The notes: generated from the sequence alone by a model not told the origin. A DNA stretch of 64,000 bases from Nitrospira moscoviensis (GCF_001273775.1 NZ_CP011801.1:4442001-4506000); one strand, 5' to 3'. Positions 24,265-32,470 are shown, counted from the first letter of the stretch. A program made the numbers and translations.

Positions 24265-24553
24265 TCACATGCAGTGAAGAGCGAGCAGCATGATGACGAG
24301 AACTGGCATATGGGCTCGGCGGATCGCACAGCCTACTGCTAAGAGACCTGGGGCAAAGAGCAAAGCGGCTCCAGGCAGGGGCACTGCGGCGGGATACGCT
24401 CAGCAGGCTTTGATTGGTGGTTACATGGATTTCAATGGGACCGGTCAATTCTATCGGAGTCGCGTACGAGGCACCGAGCGTAAGAGGACCAAGAAACGCC
24501 CCAAGCACTAACAGGGCTAGCGACGATCTTCCCGCCGGAGATGCCTTGCTCAT
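24265..24553 (-). pseudogene. VPLPA-CTERM surface protein, frameshifted
   Basis: The first frame from 24553 gives a signal peptide (SLALLVLGAFLGPLTLGASY) and a short mature start. The sorting signal then appears in another frame: AAVPLPGAALLFAPGLLAVG then an RR-containing tail, ending at a TGA at 24265-24267. The two frames join around 24390-24420. VPLPA-CTERM tails direct proteins to exosortase. The mature region is only about 30 residues, so the gene is either frameshifted and internally deleted, or was always tiny. It is the third gene of a VPLPA-type group (24925, 25441). Confidence 0.6.
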
Positions 24554-24583
24554 GTCACACCCCGCCCTTTCGCCGTATATAAA

Positions 24584-24925
24584 TCAGCTCGTGCCGTCGT
24601 ATCGAAAGCCCTGAGCCGGATTGCTCCCATCATAATAATAGTACGTGCCGACGACGTGACCGTGGTTATTGATGTCGAGGACGCCAGTACTCGCGGCACC
24701 CGGATAAGCCAGTGGCGTAAAGGTTCCGCCCGATGCCACAAAGGCCTGACCGGGCGATGCTGATCCGCCCACCATCTGGCCAGCATTGTTGATTCCAGCC
24801 AGGGCGGTGACCATGGCGCCCGGCGCATCGATCGGCGTATAGGTGAACTGCCATGCGAATACGTTCTGGCTGAATGCGAATAGGAGTGGCACGACCGTGA
24901 GGAGAACGATCTTGATCTGTGGCAT
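24584..24925 (-). CDS. Secreted HAF-repeat protein (short)
   Basis: A 113-residue protein with a signal peptide (IVLLTVVPLLFAFSQNVFAW). Two HAF-type repeats follow: PIDAPGAMVTALAGINNAGQ and TPLAYPGAASTGVLDINNHG. HAF repeats form beta-propeller-like extracellular proteins, often with exosortase sorting tails. Here only two repeats remain and no sorting tail is seen, so it is probably truncated. AGGAGG precedes the ATG at 24925. It begins 9 bases after the stop of the VPLPA gene upstream. Confidence 0.6.
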   Translation of the reverse strand: MPQIKIVLLTVVPLLFAFSQNVFAWQFTYTPIDAPGAMVTALAGINNAGQMVGGSASPGQAFVASGGTFTPLAYPGAASTGVLDINNHGHVVGTYYYYDGSNPAQGFRYDGTS

Positions 24926-24934
24926 CACACCCTC

Positions 24935-25441
24935 CTAGGGATCATGACGTTGGGCGCGCCGTAAGGCCACCACAAGGATGCTCAGACCCGTCGAAAACAA
25001 CGTGAGCGCCGCCGGCAAGGGCACGGGGGCCACGGCGGTACTTTCCAAGGTCAGGGATGAGCCGGAGATAGTGCCGGCGAGAGACGAAGACGTTAGGCCG
25101 GAAATCGTTCCGCCCGTCAGGTTCACCGTGCTTGAACGGAGTGTGATCGTGCCGGCTTCGATTCCGGTTTCCGGCGCGATGATGGGCCGGTCGGTGCTGC
25201 TCGACAGGCTGAAGTTGCCGAACGCATCCCGCATCCCGCCAAGCGAGAGGTTCGAGGAGCCGTCGCGAACGATCACGATCCCCGAGCCCGCATCGAGCGG
25301 GCTCAGCAAAGGCAGTCTGTCGGGCGAGGCCGGGCTGCCGGCTTGAATACTCAGGATCTGGACCGGCTCGATCACTGCGGCATGAGTCGGAACAACGCGC
25401 AGACAGAATACCGCGATACAGACACCAGTCCGCCACCACAT
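24935..25441 (-). CDS. VPLPA-CTERM sorting-signal protein
   Basis: A 168-residue exported protein: a signal peptide (CIAVFCLRVVPTHAA), a Ser/Thr/Gly-rich mature part (FGNFSLSSSTDRPI, SGLTSSSLAGTISGSSLTLE), and a C-terminal sorting signal VPLPAALTLFSTGLSILVVA followed by RR. Such tails are removed by a VPLPA-specific exosortase, and the window encodes one at 51079-52722. Its surface function is unknown. AGGA precedes the ATG. A three-unit Pho-type array lies 71 bases upstream. Confidence 0.75.
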   Translation of the reverse strand: MWWRTGVCIAVFCLRVVPTHAAVIEPVQILSIQAGSPASPDRLPLLSPLDAGSGIVIVRDGSSNLSLGGMRDAFGNFSLSSSTDRPIIAPETGIEAGTITLRSSTVNLTGGTISGLTSSSLAGTISGSSLTLESTAVAPVPLPAALTLFSTGLSILVVALRRAQRHDP

Positions 25442-25512
25442 AGCTCGTCCTTTCTCCTACAGGATTGTCATGATGCGGCGAGCATGATATTGAGGGAAGC
25501 GAGGTGGGGCCA

Positions 25513-25540
25513 GTTAAGATTGTGTTACAGAAGGCTTAAC
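25513..25540 (-). promoter_or_regulatory. Pho-box-like repeats before the VPLPA genes
   Basis: GTTAAG (25513), GTTACA (25524) and CTTAAC (25535) are exactly 11 bases apart. The array touches the 3' end of the TPR gene (stop at 25536) and lies 71 bases before the start at 25441. Confidence 0.6.
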
Positions 25541-26285
25541 GGCCGGTCGCTTCAGCGCCCTTCGAATCGGCGATTTCCCTCAACATCCGCTCGGCTTGCG
25601 GCTTGTACTCCCGTTCCCACGTATAGGCGTAGTGCGGGCGCTCGGCGTGGATCACGGCCTCGAGCTGGCGTCTCGCTTCGTCGATCCGGCCTTGTTTCCG
25701 ATACAGCTGAGCCAGGAGCAGGCGCGCCTTGGTGTAGTTGCCGTCGGCCGCGATCGCGCGCTCCAAATACTCTTGCGCTTTCTTGTCGTCGCCGCCGAGA
25801 AACCACGGCAGCTCAATCAGCATGCCGCCCATAAACTGGAGCACCTGGGCGTGTTTCGGATTCAGCTCGATGGCTCGCAGGGCGCAGGTTTTCATCTCTT
25901 GGACGACCAGCGCGGCGTTCGTGACGCCTTTGAGCCGCGCGGCGCTGCCGATGTTGATCGCGTGGAAGAAATGCGCGTCCGCGCTCGACTCGTCCATCTC
26001 AAAGGCCCGCTTCGCCGCCTGGGCCCCTGCCTCATAGGCCTCCAGCCGTTTCGCGGCGTCCGTGAGCCAGTCATCCGCGAGATCGAAATAGGCCTCCGCC
26101 AGCCGGACCAAGAGAGCGGGAGACGGCACGCCTTCCCGCACCCGAATCAACAGGGCTTGCAGGTCGCTTTCGAGCGACTGCGGATAGCCGGCCGGCATCT
26201 CGTTGCGTTGGGCGACGGCGTCGTAGACCGAGCCGGCGCCGAGGAGCGTGGCGGTGAACAGCGCGATAGCGACCCACACCTTCAT
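25536..26285 (-). CDS. Exported TPR protein
   Basis: A 249-residue protein with a signal peptide (WVAIALFTATLLGAGSVYDA) and TPR-like helical repeats (VRLAEAYFDLADDW, SADAHFFHAINIGSAARLKG, TKARLLLAQLYRKQGRIDEA). It resembles the periplasmic TatT-like TPR proteins associated with TRAP transporters, but no TRAP genes are nearby. It starts 12 bases after the single-domain response regulator gene and is probably co-transcribed. It may scaffold envelope proteins. Confidence 0.65.
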   Translation of the reverse strand: MKVWVAIALFTATLLGAGSVYDAVAQRNEMPAGYPQSLESDLQALLIRVREGVPSPALLVRLAEAYFDLADDWLTDAAKRLEAYEAGAQAAKRAFEMDESSADAHFFHAINIGSAARLKGVTNAALVVQEMKTCALRAIELNPKHAQVLQFMGGMLIELPWFLGGDDKKAQEYLERAIAADGNYTKARLLLAQLYRKQGRIDEARRQLEAVIHAERPHYAYTWEREYKPQAERMLREIADSKGAEATGR

Positions 26286-26297
26286 GGCGCTCGAACG

Positions 26298-26681
26298 TTA
26301 CGCCCCCACCGTTTCGTCGAGCGCCTGCTTCACCGCTTGCAGCAGCGTCCCGACCTCGAACGGTTTTTGCAGAGCGCCGTGCGCGCCCACGTGCTTGGCG
26401 ACATCGAGAAACTTCGATCCGCCGGCGAACGAGCCGCCTCCGGACATGGCCATGATACGCGTCTTGGGATACCGCCGGCGGAGGTCCGGGATACGCTCGA
26501 GGCCGTTGCACTCGGGCATCAGGATATCGAGGATCATGAGGTCGATCGGCTCGTTGGTAAGATATGCAGCGGCGTCGCCCATTGTTCCCGTTTCCCGTAC
26601 TCTGTAGCCCTCTTCTTGGAGGACGAGTTGCATGAGCACGCGAATGGCGGGCTCGTCGTCCACGATCAGAATGGTCGCCAT
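26298..26681 (-). CDS. Single-domain response regulator
   Basis: A 127-residue receiver with no output domain. It has the acidic pair (ILIVDDEPAIR), the phospho-acceptor Asp in LMILDILMPECNG, a Ser switch (MAMSGGG) and the Lys in LQKPFEVGTLL, so it is competent for phosphorylation. Such CheY-like proteins act by binding partners. GAGGAG precedes the ATG. It faces the Pal-like gene across a shared 11-base repeat array and is followed by the TPR gene. Confidence 0.85.
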   Translation of the reverse strand: MATILIVDDEPAIRVLMQLVLQEEGYRVRETGTMGDAAAYLTNEPIDLMILDILMPECNGLERIPDLRRRYPKTRIMAMSGGGSFAGGSKFLDVAKHVGAHGALQKPFEVGTLLQAVKQALDETVGA

Positions 26682-26743
26682 GATCTCCTCGACACTGACA
26701 GCCGGAGCATAGCGCCGCCGTGTTTCACGAATGTTTGGCGAAA

Positions 26744-26771
26744 GTTAACATCAGCTTGAGGATGCTGTAAG
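26744..26771. promoter_or_regulatory. Pho-box-like repeats between divergent genes
   Basis: GTTAAC (26744), CTTGAG (26755) and TGTAAG (26766) are 11 bases apart. They lie 62 bases from the response-regulator start (minus) and 49 from the Pal-like start (plus), so one array could serve both directions. Confidence 0.55.
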
Positions 26772-26820
26772 CATGGATCGCCATACAGGTGTCCACGGTC
26801 ACCACGGAGGTCTGCATCAC

Positions 26821-27399
26821 ATGGCTTCGCGCCTCATCTACCTGCTCGCCGTCGGCCATCTTTTGGTATGGAGCGCGGCCTGCTCACAGCAGGCGCTCCG
26901 TGCGGATGGAGACGATTGGCCCGTGATATCCGGCGCCACGATGAGCGACGTGCCGCTTCGCGGCATTGAGCGGATCGAGCCCGACGCGCTGCTCGCGGAA
27001 GTCGATCCGAAGCTCGCCGCACGCCGGATGCAGGAGACTCACGAACTGGAAGAACAGGTGCGTTCAGCCGATCTCCATGACGTCTTCTTCGCCTACGACA
27101 GCTCGCTCCTGGATGATGAAGGCATGCTCATGCTCTCGGCCGATGCCAAGTGGCTGCTGAGACACGGTAACGCCAAACTCCGCATCGAAGGGCACTGCGA
27201 CGAGCGCGGGAGTTCGGCCTACAATTTCGTTCTGGGCGAGAAGCGGGCTTTGGCGGTCCAACACTATCTGCTGGAGCTGGGGGTACCGGAAGAGCAGTTG
27301 ACGGTCTTGTCCTACGGCGAGGAGCGGCCTTTCTGTAGCGGGCACACGGAAACCTGTCACCAGCAAAACCGCCGGGGCCATCTGGTCGTCACCCGCTGA
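26821..27399 (+). CDS. Pal/OmpA-like peptidoglycan-associated lipoprotein
   Basis: A 192-residue lipoprotein with lipobox WSAAC (Cys21). The C-terminal half is an OmpA-like peptidoglycan-binding domain: VFFAYDSSLLDDEGMLML, then GHCDERGSSAYNFVLGEKRA and the terminal NRRGHLVVTR. Pal proteins tether the outer membrane to the cell wall. The start at 26821 is favoured by GGAGG and the signal peptide; an ATG at 26773 lies within the extended leader. No tol genes are nearby. A degraded second copy of its C-terminus lies at 20829-20990. Its 3' end overlaps the convergent hydrolase by 11 bases. Confidence 0.85.
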   Translation: MASRLIYLLAVGHLLVWSAACSQQALRADGDDWPVISGATMSDVPLRGIERIEPDALLAEVDPKLAARRMQETHELEEQVRSADLHDVFFAYDSSLLDDEGMLMLSADAKWLLRHGNAKLRIEGHCDERGSSAYNFVLGEKRALAVQHYLLELGVPEEQLTVLSYGEERPFCSGHTETCHQQNRRGHLVVTR

Positions 27400-28162
27400 C
27401 CAACCGATGCACACCGGCATGCCGCCCGGCTGACTGCCGGTGTCGTGCTTCCACGTCAGCCACAAATCGGCGGATGATGGCTCCCGCCGGGCCGGCGTTT
27501 TTGTAGAGCGCGAAGTGGCAGCCCTCGATCATCCGCACCTCCACCGACGGCCGCACCCGTTTCATTTCGTCCACGTTCCGCCCCGGCACGACCCCGTCGT
27601 TCGTGCCGGCGAGGCACAGCACCGGCTGAGGACACCGGCGAAGCAGGTCCCGCGCATCGACCTCCAGCAACGTGCGGATGCGTGCCGCGACCATACGGGC
27701 GCTCACCCGCTTCCACGTTTCCGCCTTGTCGAGCCTGAATTGATCGACAGGACCATGAGAGAGCCAGACAGGAATCCGCCGGCAGGCTCGCAGCATCCAT
27801 ATCGCCGGGGTGACGGCGGCGAACTTGAGACGCGTATACGTCGGTCGCGGGGCTGTCACAAATGTCGTGGACAGGACCACACCCCGGATTTTATCCGGCT
27901 CTGCGCAGGCGGCCATCAGCGCTAACGGGCCGGCGAATGAGGAGCCCAAGACATAGCAGTACGGGATGTCGGCCAGCGCCGCTCTCACGAGGCTGAGCAG
28001 CGCGGGATAGTCGTTCACGCCTTCCGGCGGGAAATGGACGACCCGCGGCTCAATCCAGTCCGGCAGCGCCGCAATCAGCGGGCGGAAGAAGACATCGGTG
28101 CCGTCGAGTCCGGGCAAGAGGACCAACGCCGTGGGCTGTCGCAATGGAGCGCCGGCTGCCAT
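27389..28162 (-). CDS. Alpha/beta hydrolase
   Basis: A 257-residue protein with an alpha/beta-hydrolase core: the oxyanion region VLLPGLDGTD, the nucleophile elbow YVLGSSFAGPLA (central Ser), an acid in AGTNDGVVPG and the catalytic His in EGCHFALYKNAGP. No signal peptide is seen, so it is probably cytoplasmic. Its substrate is unknown. The 11-base repeats at 28214-28230 lie 51 bases upstream, the usual distance, so it may belong to the phosphate response, for instance acting on lipids; this is inference. Confidence 0.75.
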   Translation of the reverse strand: MAAGAPLRQPTALVLLPGLDGTDVFFRPLIAALPDWIEPRVVHFPPEGVNDYPALLSLVRAALADIPYCYVLGSSFAGPLALMAACAEPDKIRGVVLSTTFVTAPRPTYTRLKFAAVTPAIWMLRACRRIPVWLSHGPVDQFRLDKAETWKRVSARMVAARIRTLLEVDARDLLRRCPQPVLCLAGTNDGVVPGRNVDEMKRVRPSVEVRMIEGCHFALYKNAGPAGAIIRRFVADVEARHRQSAGRHAGVHRLVSG

Positions 28163-28213
28163 GGGATGGCATCTTGAAACAGCGCTAGACGACGGTCAAT
28201 GAGGGAACGCGCC

Positions 28214-28230
28214 TGTAACGCAATCTTAAC
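28214..28230. promoter_or_regulatory. Pho-box-like repeats between the hydrolase and plcP genes
   Basis: TGTAAC (28214) and CTTAAC (28225) are 11 bases apart. They are 51 bases from the hydrolase start (28162, minus) and 200 bases from the plcP-like start (28431, plus). Which gene they control is unproven. Confidence 0.5.
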
Positions 28231-28430
28231 TTCGATGACACGCGACGCGGCGCTTTTTGTCCGTCTTTCCGTAGAACGTCCTTTATTAAGGATCTGTCCC
28301 GCTTGTCACACCCTTTTCATCCAAAGTTCACACGGATGTCGGCCGTCCGTTATCCGCCCGAAACAGTGCGGCCTTACACTTCCTCACGTGATGTCGGCTC
28401 GTGTCGCACCGAACACGGAGGGTAGACCGG

Positions 28431-29267
28431 TTGAGTAAAGCCGCCGGATCGCGCTTATTCTCGTACCGCACGGTGTGGATTTCCGATGTCCATTTGGGCT
28501 TCCGCGGCTGCAGCGCCGACCATCTCCTGAGCTTTCTCCGCTCGGTCGAATGCGAGTATCTCTACCTCGTCGGCGACATCATCGACATCTGGGAAATGAA
28601 GAAGCGGATGTTCTGGCCGCAATCGCACAACAACGTCGTGCGGACCATCCTCGGCAAGGCCAAGCACGGCGTCAACGTCGTGTACGTGCCGGGCAATCAC
28701 GACGAACTGCTGCGGGACTTCCACGACATGACGTTCGGCAACGTCCATATCGTCGAGGAGGCCATCCATACCAACGCCGACGGCCGCCGCCTGCTCGTCA
28801 CGCACGGCGACAAGTTCGACAGCGTGGTCCGGTGCTCGCGCGCGATGGCCATGCTGGGGACCCGGCTCTACGACTGGCTGCTCAAGGCCAATTATGTGGT
28901 GCATGGGGTCCGGCGGCGGTTCAATCTGCCCTACTGGTCGCTGGCGGGCTTCCTGAAACACAAAGTGAAGAACGCCGTGCAGTTCATCAGCAACTTCGAA
29001 GCAGCCGTGGCGTATGAGACGGCCCGGCTCGGGGTCGACGGCGTCGTCTGCGGCCATATCCACCGCCCGGAGATCACCAAGCTGAACGACGTCATCTACT
29101 GCAACTGCGGCGATTGGGTCGAAAGCTGCAGCGCCCTGGTGGAGCACCACGACGGCAGTCTCGAACTGATCCGGTGGGCGGACACCGTCGCGAGCCTCAA
29201 GCGCACCCGCTTCGTGAAGAGCGATCGATTGACGCTGTATCCGGACGACGATCTGGTCGTCGCATGA
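28431..29267 (+). CDS. plcP: PlcP-like phospholipase C (LpxH-family metallophosphoesterase)
   Basis: A 278-residue calcineurin-type phosphoesterase with all metal motifs: WISDVHLGF, GDIIDIWEM, YVPGNHDELL, VTHGDKFDS and CGHIHRPEI. Segments MFWPQSHNNVV, FNLPYWSLAGFLKHKVKNAV and CNCGDWVESCSALVEHHDG closely follow the PlcP family (known from Sinorhizobium), which releases diacylglycerol from phospholipids under phosphate starvation; annotation pipelines often call it UDP-2,3-diacylglucosamine diphosphatase. A TTG at 28431 after CGGAGGG is the best start. The next gene follows after 44 bases. The phosphate context and a nearby glycosyltransferase support PlcP rather than LpxH. Confidence 0.8.
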   Translation: MSKAAGSRLFSYRTVWISDVHLGFRGCSADHLLSFLRSVECEYLYLVGDIIDIWEMKKRMFWPQSHNNVVRTILGKAKHGVNVVYVPGNHDELLRDFHDMTFGNVHIVEEAIHTNADGRRLLVTHGDKFDSVVRCSRAMAMLGTRLYDWLLKANYVVHGVRRRFNLPYWSLAGFLKHKVKNAVQFISNFEAAVAYETARLGVDGVVCGHIHRPEITKLNDVIYCNCGDWVESCSALVEHHDGSLELIRWADTVASLKRTRFVKSDRLTLYPDDDLVVA

Positions 29268-29311
29268 CCGCGCGGCCTGAGCGGCGCGCCGATCCGTGAA
29301 AGGAGAGTCTC

Positions 29312-31621
29312 ATGTTTGACGAGATCGTGCAGCGTTGGAGCGAATACGCGGCAACCGTCGCGCGAGCCTGCGGATTCGAAGGGGCGCAGGCCGGAATTGT
29401 GATCGGGTTGTCCGTCGTGGCGGGGGCGGCGCTCCTCTACGCACGGCGGCTCATGCGGGCGCTCCTGACGCTCAAGGCCAGATCGTGGGCTCCCGCCGTC
29501 TCTCGAATGCTTTCCACATGGGTCAAGCGGAACGACTACACGGGAGAGGATTTCTTCCGAGCCGACGGCGCGGACCAGGCGACCGTGACGCGGCGGCAAC
29601 AGGCGCTCGCCCGCCTCGCGGCTCATTTTCAGGGGACGTATCCGCAATCCATCGCCTGGGGGAACGCCATACGGGAGGGCCTCTCCGATCTGCGGTTTAC
29701 GGACGCGGGCCGCGTCCCCTTTCCCTTCGCGCGCGCCATGCGGGAGCAGTTCAACCTCTGTTCCGTGGTCACCGACTCCGACGGACCGATGCTGCGCGAC
29801 CTCGACGGCCACTGGTCGCTGGACGTCACCGGCTCCTACGGCGTCAACGTCGCCGGGTACGACCAGTACAAAGAATGGATGCAGCGCGGCTGGGAACGGG
29901 TCAAGGGCTTGGGGCCGGTGCTGGGCCCGCTGCATCCCCTCGTCGCCGAGAACATCGCCATGCTGAGGTCCATCTCGAAGCTGGACGAAGTCTCGTTCCA
30001 CATGAGCGGCACGGAAGCGGTGATGGCCGCGGTCCGGCTGGCGCGGTTCAACACGCGCAGGAAACTGATCGTGTGCTTCGCCGGCGCCTATCACGGCTGG
30101 TGGGACGGCGTGCAGCCGGGGCTGGGCAGCGAACGGGAGATCAACGACTGCCTCACACTCAAGGACGTGCATCCCGCTTCTCTCGCCGCCATCCGCCGGA
30201 TGAAACATGACATTGCCGGCGTCGTCGTCAATCCGATTCAATCCTTCCACCCCAACTCGCCGCCGCCGAGCGATGCGATCCTCTTGACCAGCGACGTGCG
30301 CAAGACCCAGGACGCGCACGCGCCCTATGCGCAGTGGCTGCGGCAGTTGCGGGCGGTCTGCGCCGAGTGCGACATCCCGCTGATCTTCGACGAGGTCTAT
30401 TCGGGCTTCCGCCTCGCGCCGGGCGGCGCGCAGGAGTATTTCGGCGTGCAGGCCGACGTGGTCGTCTACGGCAAGACGGTCGGCGGCGGCATGCCCATCG
30501 GCGTCTGCTGCGGCAAGAAGGAGTTGATGCGGCGCTTCGACCCTGACCATCCGATGCGGCTCGCCTACGTCATCGGCACCTTCTCAGCCCACCCGCATGT
30601 CATGGGCGCGATGAACGAATTCTTGCGCTGGGTGACCAGGCCGGAAGCCCAGCAGCGCTACGACGAGGCGAATCAGCGCTGCGCGGAATGGGCGGCGGAC
30701 GTGAATCGCGCGTGCGCGACGCGCGCCTTGCCGGTCCGCGTGGTCAATCTGGCGACCGTCTGGACGATCCTCTTCCAGCAGCCGGGCCGGTACAACTGGC
30801 TGCTGCAATACTACCTGCGGGCGGAAGGCGTCACCCTCAGCTGGGTGGGCACAGGCCGCTGCCTGAGCAACATGGCGTTCACGCAGGCACACTACGACGC
30901 GCTGCAGGCGAAGCTGGTCGCCGCAGCCTCCCGCATGCTGGTGGACGGCTGGTGGCTCGACGGGCTGGACCAACCGGAACGGAGGAAGGCGATGAAGTCA
31001 CGATTGATGTGGGAGATGATCGGCAGCCTCGTGCAAGTGCCCAGACCGCTCAAGACGTTTTACGCCGACGTCATGCGGCGCAAACACGACGACCACGTGG
31101 CGTCGCACAGTCATCCGCTGAATCAATTGTTCCACCTGCTGAGCTCCAGCGTGTTCATCTATTGCTACGTCCTGATCTTCACCGATCTCACGACGGCCGT
31201 CACGGCGAGCCTCGTCGCGCTCTTCGTGCGGCAGTTCGGCCATGCGATCGTGGAGCCGCCCTGCCATGACAAGGAAGAGCTGCTGCTCGGCTTCAATACG
31301 CCGAACAAGACGATGATCGTCTCGGCCTACTGTCTGATTCCGCTCGCCAACATGCTGGCGGCCGAAAACTGGTCCCTCGCCACCTTCATGGAGAAGTGGC
31401 CGGCCATCGCCCAGCAGTGGTGGGGCTTGACGCTGGTGGTGGTGCTCGGCCGCGTGGCCTATCTGGCTTGGCTGCACGACTTCCGGATTTCCATGATTTG
31501 GTTCGTGAAGCTGATCACGGATCCTTTCACGGACATCAAAGCCTACCTGCCCCGCACCGCGAGCGGGTGGCGGGCGTTCCTGCCGCCGTACGCGTTGGAT
31601 CAGGCCACGCACAAACATTGA
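29312..31621 (+). CDS. Membrane-anchored class III aminotransferase fused to Mpo1-like membrane domain
   Basis: A 769-residue three-part protein. An N-terminal membrane helix (about residues 27-47, GIVIGLSVVAGAALLYARRL) precedes a class III, glutamate-1-semialdehyde-aminotransferase-like domain (about 95-560). That domain has MSGTEAVMAAVRLAR, FAGAYHGWWDG, FDEVYSGFRLAPGG and the PLP Lys388 in YGKTVGGGMPIG. The C-terminal 170 residues are membrane-embedded, with HSHPLNQLFHLLSS and FGHAIVEPPCHDKEE, faintly like Mpo1/DUF962 oxygenases. It is not a haem-pathway enzyme: anchoring, fusion and context differ. It sits between plcP and a PEMT-like gene, overlapping the latter at TGATG. Inferred role: amination of a lipid-linked or lipid-destined carbonyl. 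GGAGAG precedes the ATG. Confidence 0.7.
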   Translation: MFDEIVQRWSEYAATVARACGFEGAQAGIVIGLSVVAGAALLYARRLMRALLTLKARSWAPAVSRMLSTWVKRNDYTGEDFFRADGADQATVTRRQQALARLAAHFQGTYPQSIAWGNAIREGLSDLRFTDAGRVPFPFARAMREQFNLCSVVTDSDGPMLRDLDGHWSLDVTGSYGVNVAGYDQYKEWMQRGWERVKGLGPVLGPLHPLVAENIAMLRSISKLDEVSFHMSGTEAVMAAVRLARFNTRRKLIVCFAGAYHGWWDGVQPGLGSEREINDCLTLKDVHPASLAAIRRMKHDIAGVVVNPIQSFHPNSPPPSDAILLTSDVRKTQDAHAPYAQWLRQLRAVCAECDIPLIFDEVYSGFRLAPGGAQEYFGVQADVVVYGKTVGGGMPIGVCCGKKELMRRFDPDHPMRLAYVIGTFSAHPHVMGAMNEFLRWVTRPEAQQRYDEANQRCAEWAADVNRACATRALPVRVVNLATVWTILFQQPGRYNWLLQYYLRAEGVTLSWVGTGRCLSNMAFTQAHYDALQAKLVAAASRMLVDGWWLDGLDQPERRKAMKSRLMWEMIGSLVQVPRPLKTFYADVMRRKHDDHVASHSHPLNQLFHLLSSSVFIYCYVLIFTDLTTAVTASLVALFVRQFGHAIVEPPCHDKEELLLGFNTPNKTMIVSAYCLIPLANMLAAENWSLATFMEKWPAIAQQWWGLTLVVVLGRVAYLAWLHDFRISMIWFVKLITDPFTDIKAYLPRTASGWRAFLPPYALDQATHKH

Positions 31622-32157
31622 TGACGGTCTGGACTCTGCTGACGGCGGCCAGCGTGCTGAGCCTCGAGCGGCTCTGGTATGCCTGGGTCTGGTATCACCC
31701 GGACTCGTTCCGCCGGTTCTGCTCGAAACCGGCCGTCGCCGTCTTCGGCGAGCCGGTCGACGTGCTGCGGAACTTCTTTCTGTGCTTCAAGACGCTGCAG
31801 TTGGCGGTGTTCCTCGGCTGGTGCTATCTCTACGGCGGCGGCAACATTCTTCCGCCCGGCGAGGACGGACCGTGGATGGCGGTCGGAGGCGCCTTGATCG
31901 CCGTCGGTCAAGCGCTCAACGTCGGCGTGTTCGTGCAATTGGGCAAGATCGGCGTCTTCTACGGCAACAAGCTCGGCTATCAGGTCCCCTGGTGCAACGG
32001 CTTTCCCTTCTCCCTGATGCCCCATCCCCAATACGTCGGCGCGGTGCTCTCCATCTGGGGCTTCTTCCTCACCACCCGCTTTCCCCACGACGATTGGTAC
32101 ATCCTGCCCATCTTACAAACCGGCCAGTACGCGCTGGGGGCCTATCTGGAGCAGTAG
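31621..32157 (+). CDS. PEMT-like membrane methyltransferase
   Basis: A 178-residue integral membrane protein with about four helices. The C-terminal half has the phospholipid-methyltransferase/ICMT pattern: GKIGVFYGNKLGYQVPWCNG and FPFSLMPHPQYVGAVLSIWG. Eukaryotic-type PE N-methyltransferases carry this motif for S-adenosylmethionine binding at the membrane. The ATG overlaps the preceding stop (TGATG), so translation is coupled to the aminotransferase fusion. Inferred role: N-methylation of the amine made by the upstream enzyme, giving a choline- or betaine-like group; alternatively methylation of phosphatidylethanolamine. An in-frame extension upstream lies inside the previous gene and was rejected. 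Confidence 0.75.
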   Translation: MTVWTLLTAASVLSLERLWYAWVWYHPDSFRRFCSKPAVAVFGEPVDVLRNFFLCFKTLQLAVFLGWCYLYGGGNILPPGEDGPWMAVGGALIAVGQALNVGVFVQLGKIGVFYGNKLGYQVPWCNGFPFSLMPHPQYVGAVLSIWGFFLTTRFPHDDWYILPILQTGQYALGAYLEQ

Positions 32158-32173
32158 GTATGCGTGATCTCGA

Positions 32174-32470
32174 TTATTGAGCGCGCTCCAACCACGTGTC
32201 GGGATGCCGGTGTCCGTGAATGACCCCTATCACGCTGATCGTCGATGAGTACACTTTGTAATAAACGGCGTAGGGAAAGCGCCGCACCAGCACCCGGCGG
32301 AGACGACCTCTAATAATGGGATGGCGCAACGGAGAATCCTCGATCGCGGTGATCACCTCATCGACCGCGTCGAGGAACTGCCTGGCAGCGGCCGGAGACC
32401 GTTCGAGATACCAATCGAACGCGGCGCTGATTTCAGTTCTGGCGATCTTTCGAACTCGAACCCGGCGCAC
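32174..32470 (-). CDS. ParE/RelE-family toxin
   Basis: A 98-residue toxin of the RelE/ParE superfamily: IARTEISAAFDWYLERSPAA at the N-terminus, and the C-terminal core RRFPYAVYYKVYSSTISVIG followed by HGHRHPDTW. Members either inhibit gyrase (ParE) or cleave mRNA on ribosomes; the HRHPDTW ending resembles the ParE side. It begins with GTG directly after the antitoxin's TAG, so the two are translationally coupled. Confidence 0.85.
   Translation of the reverse strand: MRRVRVRKIARTEISAAFDWYLERSPAAARQFLDAVDEVITAIEDSPLRHPIIRGRLRRVLVRRFPYAVYYKVYSSTISVIGVIHGHRHPDTWLERAQ

Noticed and set aside
28431..29267. LpxH of lipid A synthesis
   Set aside because: The sequence pattern (MFWPQSHNNVV, NLPYWSL, CNCGDWVESC) follows PlcP, and no lipid A genes are nearby.
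29096..30550. 484-residue frame opposite plcP and the aminotransferase
   Set aside because: Both sense genes have full catalytic motifs; the antisense frame has none.
31396..31620. Longer N-terminus for the PEMT-like protein
   Set aside because: The extension lies inside the aminotransferase gene; the TGATG start at 31621 is the natural coupled start.
29312..31621. Glutamate-1-semialdehyde aminotransferase (hemL)
   Set aside because: HemL is a soluble enzyme of about 430 residues; this protein has an N-terminal anchor, a C-terminal membrane domain and a lipid-gene context.
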